Origin: Oegoconia quadripuncta
Lineage: Eukaryota; Arthropoda; Insecta; Lepidoptera; Autostichidae
Length of the DNA: 64,000 bases
Assembly (NCBI GenBank): GCA_949316235.1
Contig: OX438757.1
Location: forward strand, 12,022,657 to 12,086,656
Reading direction: 5' to 3'
This document shows, in pieces, positions 1 to 10,004 of the stretch (position 1 is the stretch's first letter; each line of letters opens with the position of its first letter). The notes under the pieces were generated by a model. The model did no database searches. It was not told the origin of the DNA and worked only from the letters and a program-made list of their open reading frames with translations. Position numbers and translations under genes: made by a program.

Positions 1-642
1 AATCTTATAACTTAAATATATTGACTGAAGTTGATATATATTTTCGATGATTCAATGTCAAAAACATTTTTCTTTTCTATAATGTATAAAATAAATTTGA
101 TTCAAAAGGAACTCAATAAGTTTCTCTTGACACAGCAAGGAAAAGGATACATCCTTTTTTCATTATTCTTTGAATGTTGTTTACTTATAGTATGATGCAC
201 ATTTTTTTAATAAAAGTGGTAAAATATGGATTGTTTTCTTTTTTTATTATTAAGTTCTAACCCTCTTAAAGCTCAATCTATGTAGTAGTTTTTCTTAATT
301 AATTTTAATTCCTCGAATAACGTCTAGCAGAATAATGTGAACGTTATAGTGAGTTAAGTGAGAAAAATTATTATAATATTAATTGTTTCTTTCTGTTTTA
401 GAGTTTATATTCAAGACGTAGATGACTGTACTGAAGCGACGTATTTCACAGCAGCTTAGAGTGCAATTGGACAGCACTAGTCTATGACAGTGACGACGTT
501 CATCAAAACCATTACCTTCATCAATTATTCATTAAGGCTGTATTTGGACTGTTTGTTAATTAATAATGACGATCCAAAGACAGTCCGACGAATGTCTAAT
601 TTGACGAAGTAAGGTTTTGACGAACATAGTCGCTATTATTCT
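1..642. other. AT-rich DNA without a recognisable gene
   Basis: Both strands carry frequent stops and I recognise no protein motif, RNA or repeat boundary here. It lies upstream of the semaphorin exons and could be intron or intergenic DNA. The last 50 bases lead into a foldback element. Confidence 0.5.
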
Positions 643-928
643 GAAGGTCAATTCTCGTAATGTCATGTATTACAATTCCAGTCAAATTCAGTTTGGGTCT
701 AGTCTCGATCTTCTAAATGTCAAATACACCATTCTCCTGTCACAATATTTGAGGTTTGTAATGTGATTTGTTCAACTTTCGATAACATTTCGATATAATC
801 ACATTATAAACCTCCAATATTGTGACAGGAGAATGGCGCATTTGACATTTAAGTAGAAGATCGAGACTAAACCCGAATTGAATTTTGACTGGAATTGTAA
901 TACATGACATTACGAGAATTGACCTTCT
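643..928. repeat. Foldback element with ~125-bp imperfect inverted arms
   Basis: The arm beginning 'gaaggtcaattctcgtaatg' at 643 returns as its reverse complement ending near 928. Pairing continues inward through 'tctcgatcttct' and 'attctcctgtcacaatat' to about 770 on the left and 802 on the right, leaving a loop of about 30 bases. Some mismatches and small indels are visible. The shape fits a hairpin-type non-autonomous DNA transposon. I cannot see a clear target-site duplication, so the boundaries are approximate. Confidence 0.8.
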
Positions 929-1609
929 GGTGCTGTCTAATTACATCCTAAGCTCCTCTGAAATACGCCGTTTCAAGACAGCCATTTACGTCGTAAGTGT
1001 AAACTTTGGAACTTGAACGAACCATTAAAAACGTCGTACAAGACAGCAGAAAAGATCGTCAGTACGGCAGTATTCTCAGATGGCTACGGCAAATTTTGCC
1101 TCCCATTTAGCTGTGCAAATCGTTCCATACGTGTTCTTCCACCTTGCTTACGGTTAATTTCGCCGTACAGAACTACGCACTACGCTTAGCGTTACTACGA
1201 GGTCTGCTCTATGCACGACTTATTATACCTCACAAATACATGAGATCAACCGTATCTACCACATCCAACATTTTCTATAAAACGCACTACGCCTACCGTT
1301 ACTACGTAATCTGCTGTACGCACGACGTAAGATACCTCACATAAAACGTTCTACGTCCACTAAAATAATAACATTGCCTATGCGAACGGTGACATTCGCC
1401 GTACGAGAAGGTTTAGAGGTCCGCCATATGACGTCACTAGTGACGTCATCGTGGATTGAAGGAACTTCCAGTACGGCTTATTTTGCGTTTCACTTTACGT
1501 CGTATTACACTATTTGCGTAAAGTTGTTTTTAACGAACTTACGTCTGGTCGGTTTTTGGCCGTATTATATACAATAACGACGTAATGACGATCATTTCAG
1601 CTTTACATT
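929..1609. repeat. Unclassified repeat-like region rich in ACGTCGTA and CCGTAC words
   Basis: The words 'tttacgtcgta' (near 986 and 1511) and 'gccgtac' recur. A segment of about 63 bp at 1174-1236 is repeated with divergence at 1281-1345, 107 bp further on; both contain 'cgcactacgc', 'gttactacg' and 'tacctcaca'. Such CG-containing repeated words are unlike the surrounding DNA and suggest the inside of a decayed DNA transposon, perhaps linked to the foldback just upstream. The small open frames here show no known protein. Confidence 0.4.
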
Positions 1610-1732
1610 TTTTTCAGTGTGTATCACATAAATATTTAAATATTTACTCTTTGCGGAATTCATTCAAACCCGCAACTGTTGGGTTCGGCAGTCACTGCGC
1701 ACTACACCAATCGGTCGCCAAATTCGTCACTT
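1610..1732 (-). mobile_element. SINE-B, degenerate copy
   Basis: In reverse complement the segment around 1655-1730 reads as the tRNA-like head (gaccgattggtgtag..., then ggttgcgggtttgaat). It is diverged from the full copies at 44131 and 51049. The tail side (1610-1655) keeps 'taaatatt' and a 'gtgatac' remnant of the gtgtgatgaata segment. Confidence 0.55.
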
Positions 1733-2534
1733 TATTAGAAGAAATAGAAAAACAATCGTTTCAAGTATCATCAGTTCAAACTTTGCTGTACTTCAGAAAT
1801 CTGTATCTATAGTATGTAATGGGATATATTATACCCGATAATCCGGTTCAGTTGCAACCTTCAGCATCCCTAGCTTACACCACACGAACCACTTTGCACC
1901 GTACGATGCTATCTCTTACAATGCATTTTCCTTACAAAGCAGTTATACGAAACTCCGATGGATATCGAGAAGGCTTCAAGTTTTAAATCCGTCCGGTCCG
2001 AAAGTTCGACGTCGGAGCGCTCTCGGAGAATTGACGAATTTATTTTCATTGAGACTTTCCGAATTTAAGTATTAATAGTTGTTACAACTGGGTGTCGAGA
2101 GGTAACTTTGGGATTTACAAACGAACCTTCTTAAACCACAGGGGACACCAACTGGTTTTTATTTAACTTAAAGTTGCGAACTGACTTAAACGGCACAGAC
2201 GAGATATTTGGTAGCAGATTGAACAATATCGTAAAACTTGGTAGCTCATAGTCGGTCTGTCGTCAATGCTACGTTTGCTATCTGTGCAAGTTTTCGTTCC
2301 AATCGGTACCTATATTTGCTAAAGGCTCTTCAAAATAACAGCATTAACGCTATCCCACTATCAATGGTTGATTTGAAATGTGAAAAAAAGTTATTTCCCA
2401 AAATTCAAGATCGAAAGGAACGTCTTTTATAATTCGAATATACAGCGTATAACGAAATATCCCTTAAAAGCCGCAACAGGGTAATAGGGGCCATGATATG
2501 TAATCTACGAATGGAATGTAGAAATCAACAAATG
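1733..2534. other. No gene recognised
   Basis: Several stops occur in every frame. Because a transposase C-terminal remnant follows at 2540, part of this stretch (about 2050-2534) may be the decayed front of the same transposon, but I see no alignable motif there. Confidence 0.35.
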
Positions 2535-2812
2535 CATCTGGTATGAAATACAACTATGAGATATGGATTGGACGAGGTGGTCCTGGGTCGTGGCCTTCAC
2601 GTTCCCCGGACTGCGTTAAACTGTCTTTTTATGGAGCGATATTAAAAATATGTTACAAGCTCATGAGTTCTCGACGCGCAAAGAAATGGAGGCGAGAATT
2701 GTTGATGCTTTTGCAATGGTCACTAATGAAATGTTACAGAACGTCTTTCGTTCGATAGGGCGGTGTACCTTTAGGACATTCAGAGAGGGGGAGCACATTT
2801 TGAATCTTTCTT
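2535..2812 (+). pseudogene. Frameshifted C-terminus of a Tc1/mariner-type DDE transposase
   Basis: One frame at 2561-2612 reads WIGRGGPGSWPSRSPD. This matches the region before the third catalytic Asp of a group of insect IS630/Tc1/mariner-like transposases (family pattern W-I-G-R-G-G-P then P-R-S-P-D). A second frame then takes over (about 2622-2805) and reads LFLWSDIKNMLQAHEFSTR followed by an MEARIVDAFAMVTNEML helix, the usual C-terminal arrangement of that group. The switch of frame right after SPD, and the missing N-terminus, show a dead copy. Identification is by family knowledge of these motifs and not by a search. Confidence 0.65.
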
Positions 2813-3116
2813 TTGATTGAGTTTTTTATGAGTATAAGTTGTGTGACAAGCAGGTGAATTAAAGTGTATTTAATTTAAAGACGCCATTGTTACATAAAAC
2901 TTACTTTTACTTATGTCCATATTTATTAGGGATGTCTCAAAATTAAATGAAAATTATATTTTTTTTATTTGAAAAATAAAAAATATATATTTTATGTTTC
3001 AGACTTTGTATATACGTTCATTGATTCTAGCTAGATTCCATATTCGGATTCTAAGGGGTATTTTGTTACACGTTGTAAAAGTAAAGAATATAAGTACAGA
3101 AATTTTAAATTCAAAT

Positions 3117-3440
3117 TCCGTTAGCTGTTAACAACATAGGGTTTATAAAATGGAGGTCGTGGGTTCGATCCCCAGCGGGGTATATGTTTAGTAGGTACTC
3201 TGTCTGGCTGGTAGTAGGGCATTTTAAATGTCCGCCTGGCTAGCTACCACCATCTTATCTAAGTCTGCCGCCAACAGCTATATTAATAGCATTGTGTGTT
3301 CTGGTTGTCAGAGATAAGATAACCAGTCCCCCAAATAAGATGGGGTTTCCGGGTCAGTACGCTTCCACTTTCAGCCTCATCTTTACTTAACATCAGGTGT
3401 GATTGTGGTCAAGTGCTAATCCATTGTGCATAAAAAAAAA
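3117..3440 (+). mobile_element. SINE-A copy (tRNA-headed)
   Basis: It shows a degraded head (aacaacatagggttta, then the B-box-like gtgggttcgatccccagc) and the body 'cattttaaatgtccgcctgg' and 'ctaccaccatcttatcta'. It goes on through 'cagagataagataaccagtc' and 'gtcagtacgcttcca' to the tail 'tgtgattgtggtcaagtgct', ending in poly-A. The A-box half of the head is eroded. Same family as the copies at 19289, 28086 and 38513. Confidence 0.85.
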
Positions 3441-4084
3441 TTGTTCCCTCGGGAGTTATCTACATTTTCATTTTACAGTTATAGTAGTTATCTACTGTAG
3501 TAATTTATACCCACACTCAAGCCGAAATTTTCAAAATCCAACAATGTCTAAATGATGAATGGTTTCAAAGCAACGTTCCATAGATAAAGTTTCCCAAACA
3601 CGAGATAAATGCAAGCCGCAATCTCGGGGAAATACGTCGGTCTTTTTAAGCTCCGTTATTGTGTAGTGTCGAATATCGTAAATCATTTCTGTACAGAACG
3701 AATCTGCTGAAATATTGAAAATTCAAAATTATTAAAGTCATATATCATTTCATGCATCATCGTTAAGTCAGAGTTTTCGGCGTAGTAAAGAAACAAACAA
3801 ATCCGAACTCTTCCAAAATGAACCGTGCGTTTAATCGGTACCGTTGTTGGTGTTATTGCGGAAAATATATACCTACACCACAAGAAATTCCACCTGGGTT
3901 TGGAAATTCCGAGCCTATTCAAACACCTAACCTCTGAAGCGATCATATTACAGTTTGGCAGAAAGGCAGCTTGGGACCAGAAGAAGGACTAAAATAAGAC
4001 ACAAAGTAACTAAAGATACAAAAGTCACAAAAAGCAGAAAGGACACAAGAGACATTTAAGGGGAAGGGGGGGAAGATATTTTTT
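3441..4084. other. No gene recognised
   Basis: A minus-strand open frame of 87 codons at 3683-3946 shows no motif, signal peptide or splice support. The stretch ends with an A/G-rich run at 3990-4090 that adjoins the SINE-B copy. Confidence 0.4.
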
Positions 4085-4316
4085 TTTTAATAATTCTGAC
4101 ACTTATACCAATCATCTAGTCCCAAACTAAAGCTCGTGCTACGGATACTAGATAAAGGATAAACATACATAAATATTTATATAAACATCCACTCTGGAAT
4201 AAATGTTCGTATTCATCACACAAACATTTACCCCTCGCGGGATTCGAACCCGCAACCGTTGGTTTCGCTGACAGGGTCACTATCCACTACACCAACCGGT
4301 CGTCGAATTTTTCTCA
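4085..4316 (-). mobile_element. SINE-B, nearly complete copy
   Basis: On the minus strand: head gacgaccggttggtgtagtg, the B box in ggttgcgggttcgaatcc, then the 'gtgtgatgaata' body, 'tatataaatatttatgt', 'ggataaacatac' in plus orientation, and a terminal 'gggactagatgattggtat'. It ends in an AT-rich run. It aligns along its length with the copies at 44131-44366 and 51049-51283. Confidence 0.88.
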
Positions 4317-4505
4317 AGGAATGATTATGTGCGATGGGCAAAGAGTCTTGACTGTACTCGAAAAGGTAGATAACGGTAAAGGCAAAAATAATTCAAGTAA
4401 TGGTTATAGGTGATTGGTTTATATTACCCATAGACTAAATTCAGGTTCATTTTGACAAATGATGCCATAGATACCTACGCACCTAGATACCACACCGACC
4501 ACTCC

Positions 4506-4936
4506 TTACAAAGGCAGTAGGTGCAAGATTAATCGACAACGTCGCTCGACGGTCGCCGGATACGCATCCATAACTGTCCACTGGCCATTCTGAGTTTCCG
4601 TAGCAGCGGTAAATATGTATTCGGCTTGTGTACCGGGCAAGCTCTTAGCTGCGGAAATGGTGCGTTTCGTGCATTTGCCTGCAACTTGTGCTGAAAGTGT
4701 TTTGACGCGATAGCTTGAATTCACTTTGTGGTGTCGAGTTATGACTTCGTTTGTCCAAGAACCGATGTCAGTTTGTGTCGTTCCGTACGAGTGTTTATAA
4801 ATTGTTCCGGTTCTAGGGTGAGAAATCTGTTTTATGATTCTTTTCGGCCACATCACCGGGTGAAAACGACTGTATATATGGTCAATGATGAAGCGGGAAT
4901 GCAAATGCCTGTCGGTATTTTTAAAATTATAAAGGG
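4506..4936. other. Antisense open stretch, no recognised protein
   Basis: A minus-strand frame runs open from 5159 to 4506 (217 codons). Its first ~70 codons are only the antisense of an RTE fragment at 4937-5110. The rest (4506-4936) keeps an open frame of about 140 codons with no domain I know, so it may be chance. It could be a fragment of another element. No splice or promoter signal decides this. Confidence 0.3.
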
Positions 4937-5112
4937 ATTTAAAATCGATGGAAGACCTCAGCACTATGCTCGAGGACCTCAGTGGAGTATCTCTACAAGT
5001 GGGCCTTAAAATTAAGCGCAGCGTAAGACGTCCACTCACAAGGTGAACAGATGACCTGTTAAAGATCCTATGTTCAGCAGTGGACGTCCTGTGGCTGATA
5101 TGATGATTTAAA
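4937..5112 (+). mobile_element. RTE-like LINE fragment: reverse transcriptase piece joined to 3' end
   Basis: The plus strand at about 4948-5010 reads MEDLSTMLEDLSGVSLQVGL. This corresponds to the segment after the catalytic Y/FADD box in RTE-like reverse transcriptases of Lepidoptera (pattern ...LEDLxxMLxDLxxVSxQVGLKMN). The frame then jumps to RSVRRPLTR, TDDL and the terminal 'cagcagtggacgtcctgtgg' with 'ctgatatgatgat', the 3' end of these elements. The central and C-terminal coding part is deleted. Low-fidelity remnant, not active. Confidence 0.75.
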
Positions 5113-5239
5113 GCAAGCAAACCAAGCAAAACCCTTAATGTAAATATTCCGTATGCCAATGGCTCTACTTGGAGCCTTTGGAAAGGAAATCAAAATCCAA
5201 ATGAGTGATTTCTACTACATAGAAATCTACATAATATAA

Positions 5240-5320
5240 TATGTAATAGAAAAATAATATGTGTGTCGCTAAATGGGTCAAATAAACGATTCTTATTCTT
5301 ATTCTTATTATTCTTACATA
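5240..5320 (+). repeat. LINE-type 3' tail ending in a (TTCTTA)n microsatellite
   Basis: The segment 'gggtcaaataaacgattctt' at 5274-5293 is followed by about four TTCTTA-like units. It resembles 3' ends of CR1-like elements that carry an AATAAA-like signal and then a short tandem tail. No coding part remains. Confidence 0.45.
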
Positions 5321-5663
5321 CATACACTCGAAAACATAACCCTCCTTTTTGGGGCTGTTGGGTAAAAACTACGTTTATTTATTTGTCTTTATACAGCTCT
5401 ACTATAAAAGCTAACTTAGGTACGTAATTTAAAAAATCACCTCAACCTCTCGTTCCTTGCTTCGACATTTATTTGTAAGCTGAGGTACTTGAGAGCTGAG
5501 GCAGCGCCGTACCCTCACCCACTGGTCATAGAGTGAAATTATCTAGAAAAGCCAAGAGAAAATTCCCCAGTGATATGATTGAAATGAAATAAAACTGTGT
5601 GATCAATTGGATCAATTATTTATTACCGATTCGTAGTTCCGTACCATGACAAAATTCATCACT

Positions 5664-5722
5664 ATTTTAGTCCCAAACTTGGCAAAGATGGATACTTATA
5701 TAACGGATAAACATACATAAAG
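5664..5722 (-). mobile_element. SINE-B, 3' half of a copy split by a later insertion
   Basis: In plus orientation it reads 'tagtcccaaact', 'ggatacttata', 'acggataaacatacataaa', the tail-side half of SINE-B. The head-side half resumes at about 6056 after 330 bp of unrelated sequence. Confidence 0.6.
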
Positions 5723-6055
5723 CTACATTTATCATTAAATCAAGGAATAGGTATGTAGTTTATGAAGTACATTTTGGACATCAAAGATTTAAAGCAAAAC
5801 TACACGCTACTAGGTACGCTTTTAATAGTAATTGAAAATAAAAATTATTATATTTAAGTATATAATTTTACTGTATATATCTTCGAAATAGTACCCTGTG
5901 GATAACGTTGCTTGTTGTACAATGATCCAGATCATTTTGTAAAACCAGATTAAGTATATAAATTGTGCAGCTGTTTGTTGTCCTTAATAAAAAAAATATA
6001 TAAAAATCGCCTTGAGCTCTCCACCTGCGGCATTGTTAGTCGCGGCGTAGCGCCG
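5723..6055. other. Insert of unknown family inside a SINE-B copy
   Basis: The sequence between the two SINE-B halves has no match in the window that I can see. It contains AT-rich runs, a dyad around 'gatccagatc' (5924-5933) and a small GC-rich dyad 'gcggcgtagcgccgc' at 6042-6056 next to the right junction. Its ends carry 'ataaa' type sequence that could be a duplication, but AT-rich context makes that uncertain. Confidence 0.4.
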
Positions 6056-6192
6056 CTAAATAAATATAGAAAAGTTCATGACTCAGGAATAAATGCACAT
6101 TACACAAACATTTAGGTACTCCTACCGGGAGTCAGACCGCTATCTGTGATTCGAAGGCAGGCTCACAATCGCTCCACCAATCGGTCATCAAC
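6056..6192 (-). mobile_element. SINE-B, head half of the split copy
   Basis: Reading backwards: head 'gatgaccgattggtggag', a damaged B box, 'aaatgtttgtgtaatgtgca', then 'cattattcctgagtcatg'-like sequence. The tRNA-like part has diverged (for example the ggttgcgggttcgaat box is largely lost). Confidence 0.6.
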
Positions 6193-6581
6193 ACTGCAAA
6201 TAAATTCACTCGTCCCATCGTTTTCCATATCCGTCTAAAAATGTTAACCGATCTTAAATTCTTTTTCCATTTTCTTAAAATACTTAAACTAGAGTGCCAT
6301 TCAATTTTCCAAACGTCAGTGACATTTTATAGAATTTCTAATCCTTATTCGCATTCGGGGAATGCTCGTAGGTATATAGTTTATAGTACTCTGTGGTGCG
6401 GGGCAAAGCGGCGCACTGCAGGGCCAATGCACAGGAAATTAAATCAGTACCACCTTACTTACACCTACCTATCGTGTCCCACTCACAAGTTTACGGGTTT
6501 CGGAAAAAGAATGCTGACTCGATTTCTATTTACTATATTTATTCACTTAATCCTCGTAAAATACTCCTCGTATAATAAATT

Positions 6582-6925
6582 TGACGACCTGTTTGATGTA
6601 GTGGTTAGAAACTCTGCTACTATACCAAAGGGTTCGAATCCCGCTAGGGGCATAATGTTTGTATGATGAATACAGACATGTGTTCCCGAGTTGTGGATGT
6701 TTTTCATTTATACATGTATTTATTTACAAAAAAAAACATGTATTTGTGTAGTTTATCAACCATCTGGTATCCATAACACAAGCCTAGATGCTTATTGTGG
6801 ACCTAGATGGCGCTGTATGTGCAAAGAAATCAAGAAAAAAAAAAACAAAATACTAAATATTAGACGCCGTTGGCGCTGTGTGTATGTGCAAAGATATAAA
6901 AAAAATACAAAGATATTAGACGCCG
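6582..6925 (+). mobile_element. SINE-C copy with duplicated tail
   Basis: The head at 6582 (gacgacctgtttgatgtagt, then gggttcgaatcccgctag) lacks about 8 bases of the usual B-box region. The body follows: 'tgtatgatgaata', 'gttcccgagttgtggatg', 'tatcaaccatctggtatcca' and 'gacctagatggcgctgtatg'. The terminal unit (ggcgctgt..tgtgcaaaga plus A-rich run) at 6808-6865 is repeated at 6870-6925 with the flanking words 'tagacgccgtt'. This indicates a tail duplication. Small open frames overlapping it are not genes. Confidence 0.85.
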
Positions 6926-7125
6926 TTCTTGACTTTGAAATAGCATTAATTGGGCGCTTCAAATTTATAAACATGTGAAACGAAAGTGTCAAAATTATTA
7001 TAAGAAATGAACAATGAACGAACAGAACAACTTCTTTCATCAATAAAATAACAAATTATTTATGGTCAAAGCTACTTCTATTTTCTATTCTACCTTTTGA
7101 ATAAATCTAACTAATAGTATATGTG

Positions 7126-7292
7126 GGAAGTTTGGATGTTTGTTTATTGCTCAATCACGGTGAAACGGATGAACGGAATGGATGAAATTTTGGTATATTT
7201 TTTATACCCCTTGGGGTAGTTCCCGCGGGATAAACAAATTAAACATAAACAAGTTACTCCACGCAGATGAAGCCGCGGGTAGAAAGCTAGTA
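7126..7292 (+). mobile_element. Repeat-E copy
   Basis: It starts 'gaagtttggatgtttgttta', continues 'gctcaatcacggtgaaacgg' and 'gttcccgcgggataaacaaa', and ends 'agccgcgggtagaaagctag'. The same order appears at 46598-46792 (+), and in reverse at 55704-55966. I do not assign it to a class; it is short, AT-rich and non-coding. Confidence 0.8.
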
Positions 7293-7299
7293 AGTAAAA

Positions 7300-7645
7300 T
7301 GCTTCTGATAAAATTATCCTCACATTGTTTACTAAATTTATAAATTTTACTTTCGCGAATATTGAAACGCTGCTGGAACATTCATGAAATCCCACATCGC
7401 CCTGTTTATATTGCAAACGATTTGTTGAAAGAATGATTTTATCATTCTCTCAGAATTCCTCTAACACTCAATGCGCGAAGAAGCCTCTGAGTGTGTATTT
7501 AAAGATTAATTCGTCGGCAATCGATCGGTGCTTTTGTGGGCTTACCGCAACGAGTTTGCCATTTCCCCTGCCTTCCCCAAACCGGCCGACTTGTTGATGG
7601 TACCTTAACTCTATTCCAGTTTTTGATATAATATTTATACATACA
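7300..7645. other. No gene recognised
   Basis: Unique-looking DNA with 'tgcgcgaagaagcctctgag' and a CG-richer patch near 7515-7590 (gtcggcaatcgatcgg, ccaaaccggccgac). A 90-codon minus-strand frame overlapping Repeat-E has no motif. Confidence 0.35.
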
Positions 7646-7735
7646 TAACCTTTATCCCAAATGGAGTGGTCAGAGATATCACAAACATTAGATGTTTAAT
7701 GCTTAAAACAACATCCACGGTTCACCTTATACATC
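7646..7735 (+). repeat. Repeat-F, left part of a split copy
   Basis: The words 'cctttatcccaaatggagtg', 'gtcagagatatc' and 'ttaatgcttaaaacaacatc' match 10010-10110 of the uninterrupted Repeat-F copy. The copy breaks here and continues at 8065. Orientation is arbitrary. Confidence 0.65.
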
Positions 7736-7783
7736 CACGGTTACATACACGGTTGGAATTACACAATGTTATTCCACCATCGC

Positions 7784-8055
7784 CATTTCTTCTTCGGACT
7801 ACTAAGGCATGGGGAGGGATTCCACCCGTATGTAGTTAACATACCGAACATTCGCACTAAGCGGTTCGACTCTTCATTCATAATGCGAACAGCCAAGGCA
7901 TGGAACTCCCTTCCGGCGTCAGTCTTTCTTGAATCCTAAAACCTTGAGATCTTCAAGAGCAGGGTGACTACGCATCTACTGAGATCGCGTGCTTCATCTT
8001 CGGCCACATCATCACGTCCCATCAGGTGAGATTGTGGTCAAACGCGTATCCAGTT
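7784..8055 (+). mobile_element. CR1-like LINE fragment: ORF2 C-terminus and 3' UTR
   Basis: Frame 7822-7940 reads GFHPYVVNIPNIRTKRFDSS followed by FIMRTAKAWNSLPASVFLES and a stop. This is the conserved C-terminal block of CR1/Jockey-group ORF2 proteins (R-T-A-x-x-W-N-S-L-P). After the stop another frame still reads NLEIFKSRV, the usual continuation, so the stop is a lesion. The 3' UTR contains 'catcaggtgagattgtggtc' (8022-8041), nearly the same as the tail of SINE-A. The fragment sits inside a Repeat-F copy. Confidence 0.8.
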
Positions 8056-8064
8056 AACCTTTCG

Positions 8065-8225
8065 AAATATACAGAAATGCACACGTGATAGGGAGTGAGC
8101 CCATCGCCGTTAAAAGTGCAAATCTATGGATGATTTTCGATGTAAACTCCCATAGTCACCTTTTACGACACCCACAGGTAGAGATGGGTTAATTCTGTTC
8201 TTGTTACGTGCCGAAACCACACAGC
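8065..8225 (+). repeat. Repeat-F, right part of a split copy
   Basis: It resumes the family with 'aatgcacacgtgatagggag', 'gccgttaaaagt', 'ctcccatagtcaccttttac' and 'gtgccgaaaccacac', matching 10123-10265 in order. Confidence 0.7.
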
Positions 8226-8235
8226 ACGTTTTTTT

Positions 8236-8452
8236 TAATGCACAGTGGGTGATGAGGCCGAAGGTGGAAGCGTACTGACCCGGAATCAGCATATTATTTG
8301 GGGGACTGGCTAACTTATCTCTGATAACCGCAACATAACAATGCTATTAACATTGCTGTTTGGCGGCAGACTTAGATAAGATAGTGGTAGCTAGACCAGG
8401 CAGACATATAAGTACCCTACCACCTATCAAACCGAGTACTATACATGTACCC
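8236..8452 (-). mobile_element. SINE-A, partial copy
   Basis: In plus orientation it shows 'gatgaggccgaaggtggaag', 'tttgggggactggctaactt', 'gcggcagacttagataagat' and 'accaaaccgagtact'-like sequence ending at 'catgtaccccg'. The tail end and the distal head are missing. Confidence 0.8.
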
Positions 8453-8847
8453 CGATCTATACGTATTAACTGTCATATATATTTTCACCTGATTCATCTA
8501 TTACTATATAAGCAATTTCTTTTAATACCTATAAACAATTCGCCCAAGAGTTGTTCAAACAACTAGCTCTAACAAATGTTTAAAAACCTAATTTACCTAA
8601 GTTCAATTTTCGTTGAAATCGAGCATCAAATGCAGATATAATAGTGGGTAACTTGTAAACAGACCACAAACTGCCGGCAAGGGGTCCCGAGGTGAATAAT
8701 TGCCACTGTTGTCCAAACTACAGCTAACCTGTGCAGGCGCGCTTCTAAAATTATACGTAGCATCGGACACACGACCCTAAACGATGGCCAGTAACTGGTA
8801 ATTAACAGTGCAACGGTTTAGATTTGTTACTATTTAATAATAACTTA

Positions 8848-8912
8848 ACATCATCACTTAATATCAGGTGTGATTGAGGTCAAGTACGAACCCGTTGTGC
8901 ATAATAAAATTT
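8848..8912 (+). mobile_element. SINE-A, 3' end fragment
   Basis: It reads 'cacttaatatcaggtgtgat', then 'gaggtcaagtacgaacccgt', 'tgtgcata' and an A-rich end, which is only the tail of the family. Confidence 0.75.
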
Positions 8913-9115
8913 AATAAATAATTCATTCAAGATAACAAGATCCATTAAATCAAATCACATGAAATAAGTGACAAAACAACCGTCCTCAATAAGTTTCCGT
9001 TGTCTATCTGCGGAGTGCATTATCAAATCTTTGCCAAATTTATATAACGAATAAATATTGAAATCGGTTCGTGAAATGTGAAACATAAATAATTTTAAAA
9101 AACATCGCAATGTTT

Positions 9116-9206
9116 GAGGGGGACTGGCTATCTTATCTCTGACAACCGGAACACAACAATGCTATTGACATTGCTGCTTATCGGCAGATTTAGATAAGAT
9201 GGTCCA
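9116..9206 (-). mobile_element. SINE-A, internal fragment
   Basis: Contains 'gagggggactggctatctta', 'gacaaccggaacacaacaat' and 'gcagatttagataagatggt' in plus orientation, which is the middle of SINE-A reversed. Confidence 0.8.
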
Positions 9207-9690
9207 AAACTTTGACATTATCCAAAACAAACAATAAAGCCTAAGCTTTTTAACACAGTTTCGGTTTATTTATCTGGATGATACGATCACCTTGTTATCA
9301 ATTTTTATTATCAGCTCAGTAGCTGTTTGGACAGTGAGTTTGCGACGCGAATATTATACATACATTTAATGACGAACACCAAACTTATCAGCAGTATATC
9401 CCGGAAGTAAGACTCAGGTTAATAGCGGCGGACTAAACTGCATTAACCTGCTACTGCAGGAACTTGGCCGTACCCGGACTGTGTAGGTGTCTACGAACAC
9501 TAAGCAGCTCTGAGAAAGCGCTGTCTTTTGCTTTTTGGTAGAAGATTTTGTTGTAAATAGACCAACTGTATAATACATAACATGCTTATGACAGACTTAA
9601 ATATATATGTAACAGCGTTTAAGAAAACTGTGACAATATTATAATAAATGCTTGAATGAGACGTTAGAATAAGGTCAGCCCACCAAAACA
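9207..9690. other. No gene recognised
   Basis: Unique-looking DNA with no domain or repeat that I can identify. Tandem-like 'aacctgctactgcagg' at 9445-9460 is a short dyad only. Confidence 0.35.
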
Positions 9691-9900
9691 CCAATATCCT
9701 ACTGGATACTCTTTTGCTTAACAGGATTAATATGTATGTGTTGTCCTTAAGACATAAATTGTATTTTTGTTCTGCAGAAACGAGCGGTTCGGGCTCTATA
9801 CAGTGTCTCTCAGGAATATTTTTAAGGAAATCATGTATATTAACATTATCACCACAATATAAGACCCATAATCGTTTAAGAAAACTAGTGAATTAAGTAA
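9691..9900 (+). mobile_element. LINE ORF2 C-terminal fragment (same clade as 15763-17763)
   Basis: In one frame 9771-9803 reads VLQKRAVRALY, matching FVLQKRAVRAIYQL in the long LINE reading frame at 16005-17912. A later piece in another frame reads LTLSPQY, like ILTFSSQY in the same protein. The order is preserved but frames shift, so this is a decayed copy on the plus strand. Confidence 0.7.
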
Positions 9901-10004
9901 AAGAGGTGTGTCAGCAAGTGGAAGTTTGTGGTCTCTGCCTACCGTTAAGGGAAACAGGCATGACTTTATGTATGTATGTGAAACTAGTGATATAGGTATA
10001 TAAT

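Noticed and set aside
4506..5159. 217-codon minus-strand gene
   Set aside because: One third is antisense to an RTE fragment; the rest has no motif, splice site or promoter support.
6241..6666. 141-codon plus-strand frame
   Set aside because: Its last third is SINE-C head sequence and the rest has no motif.
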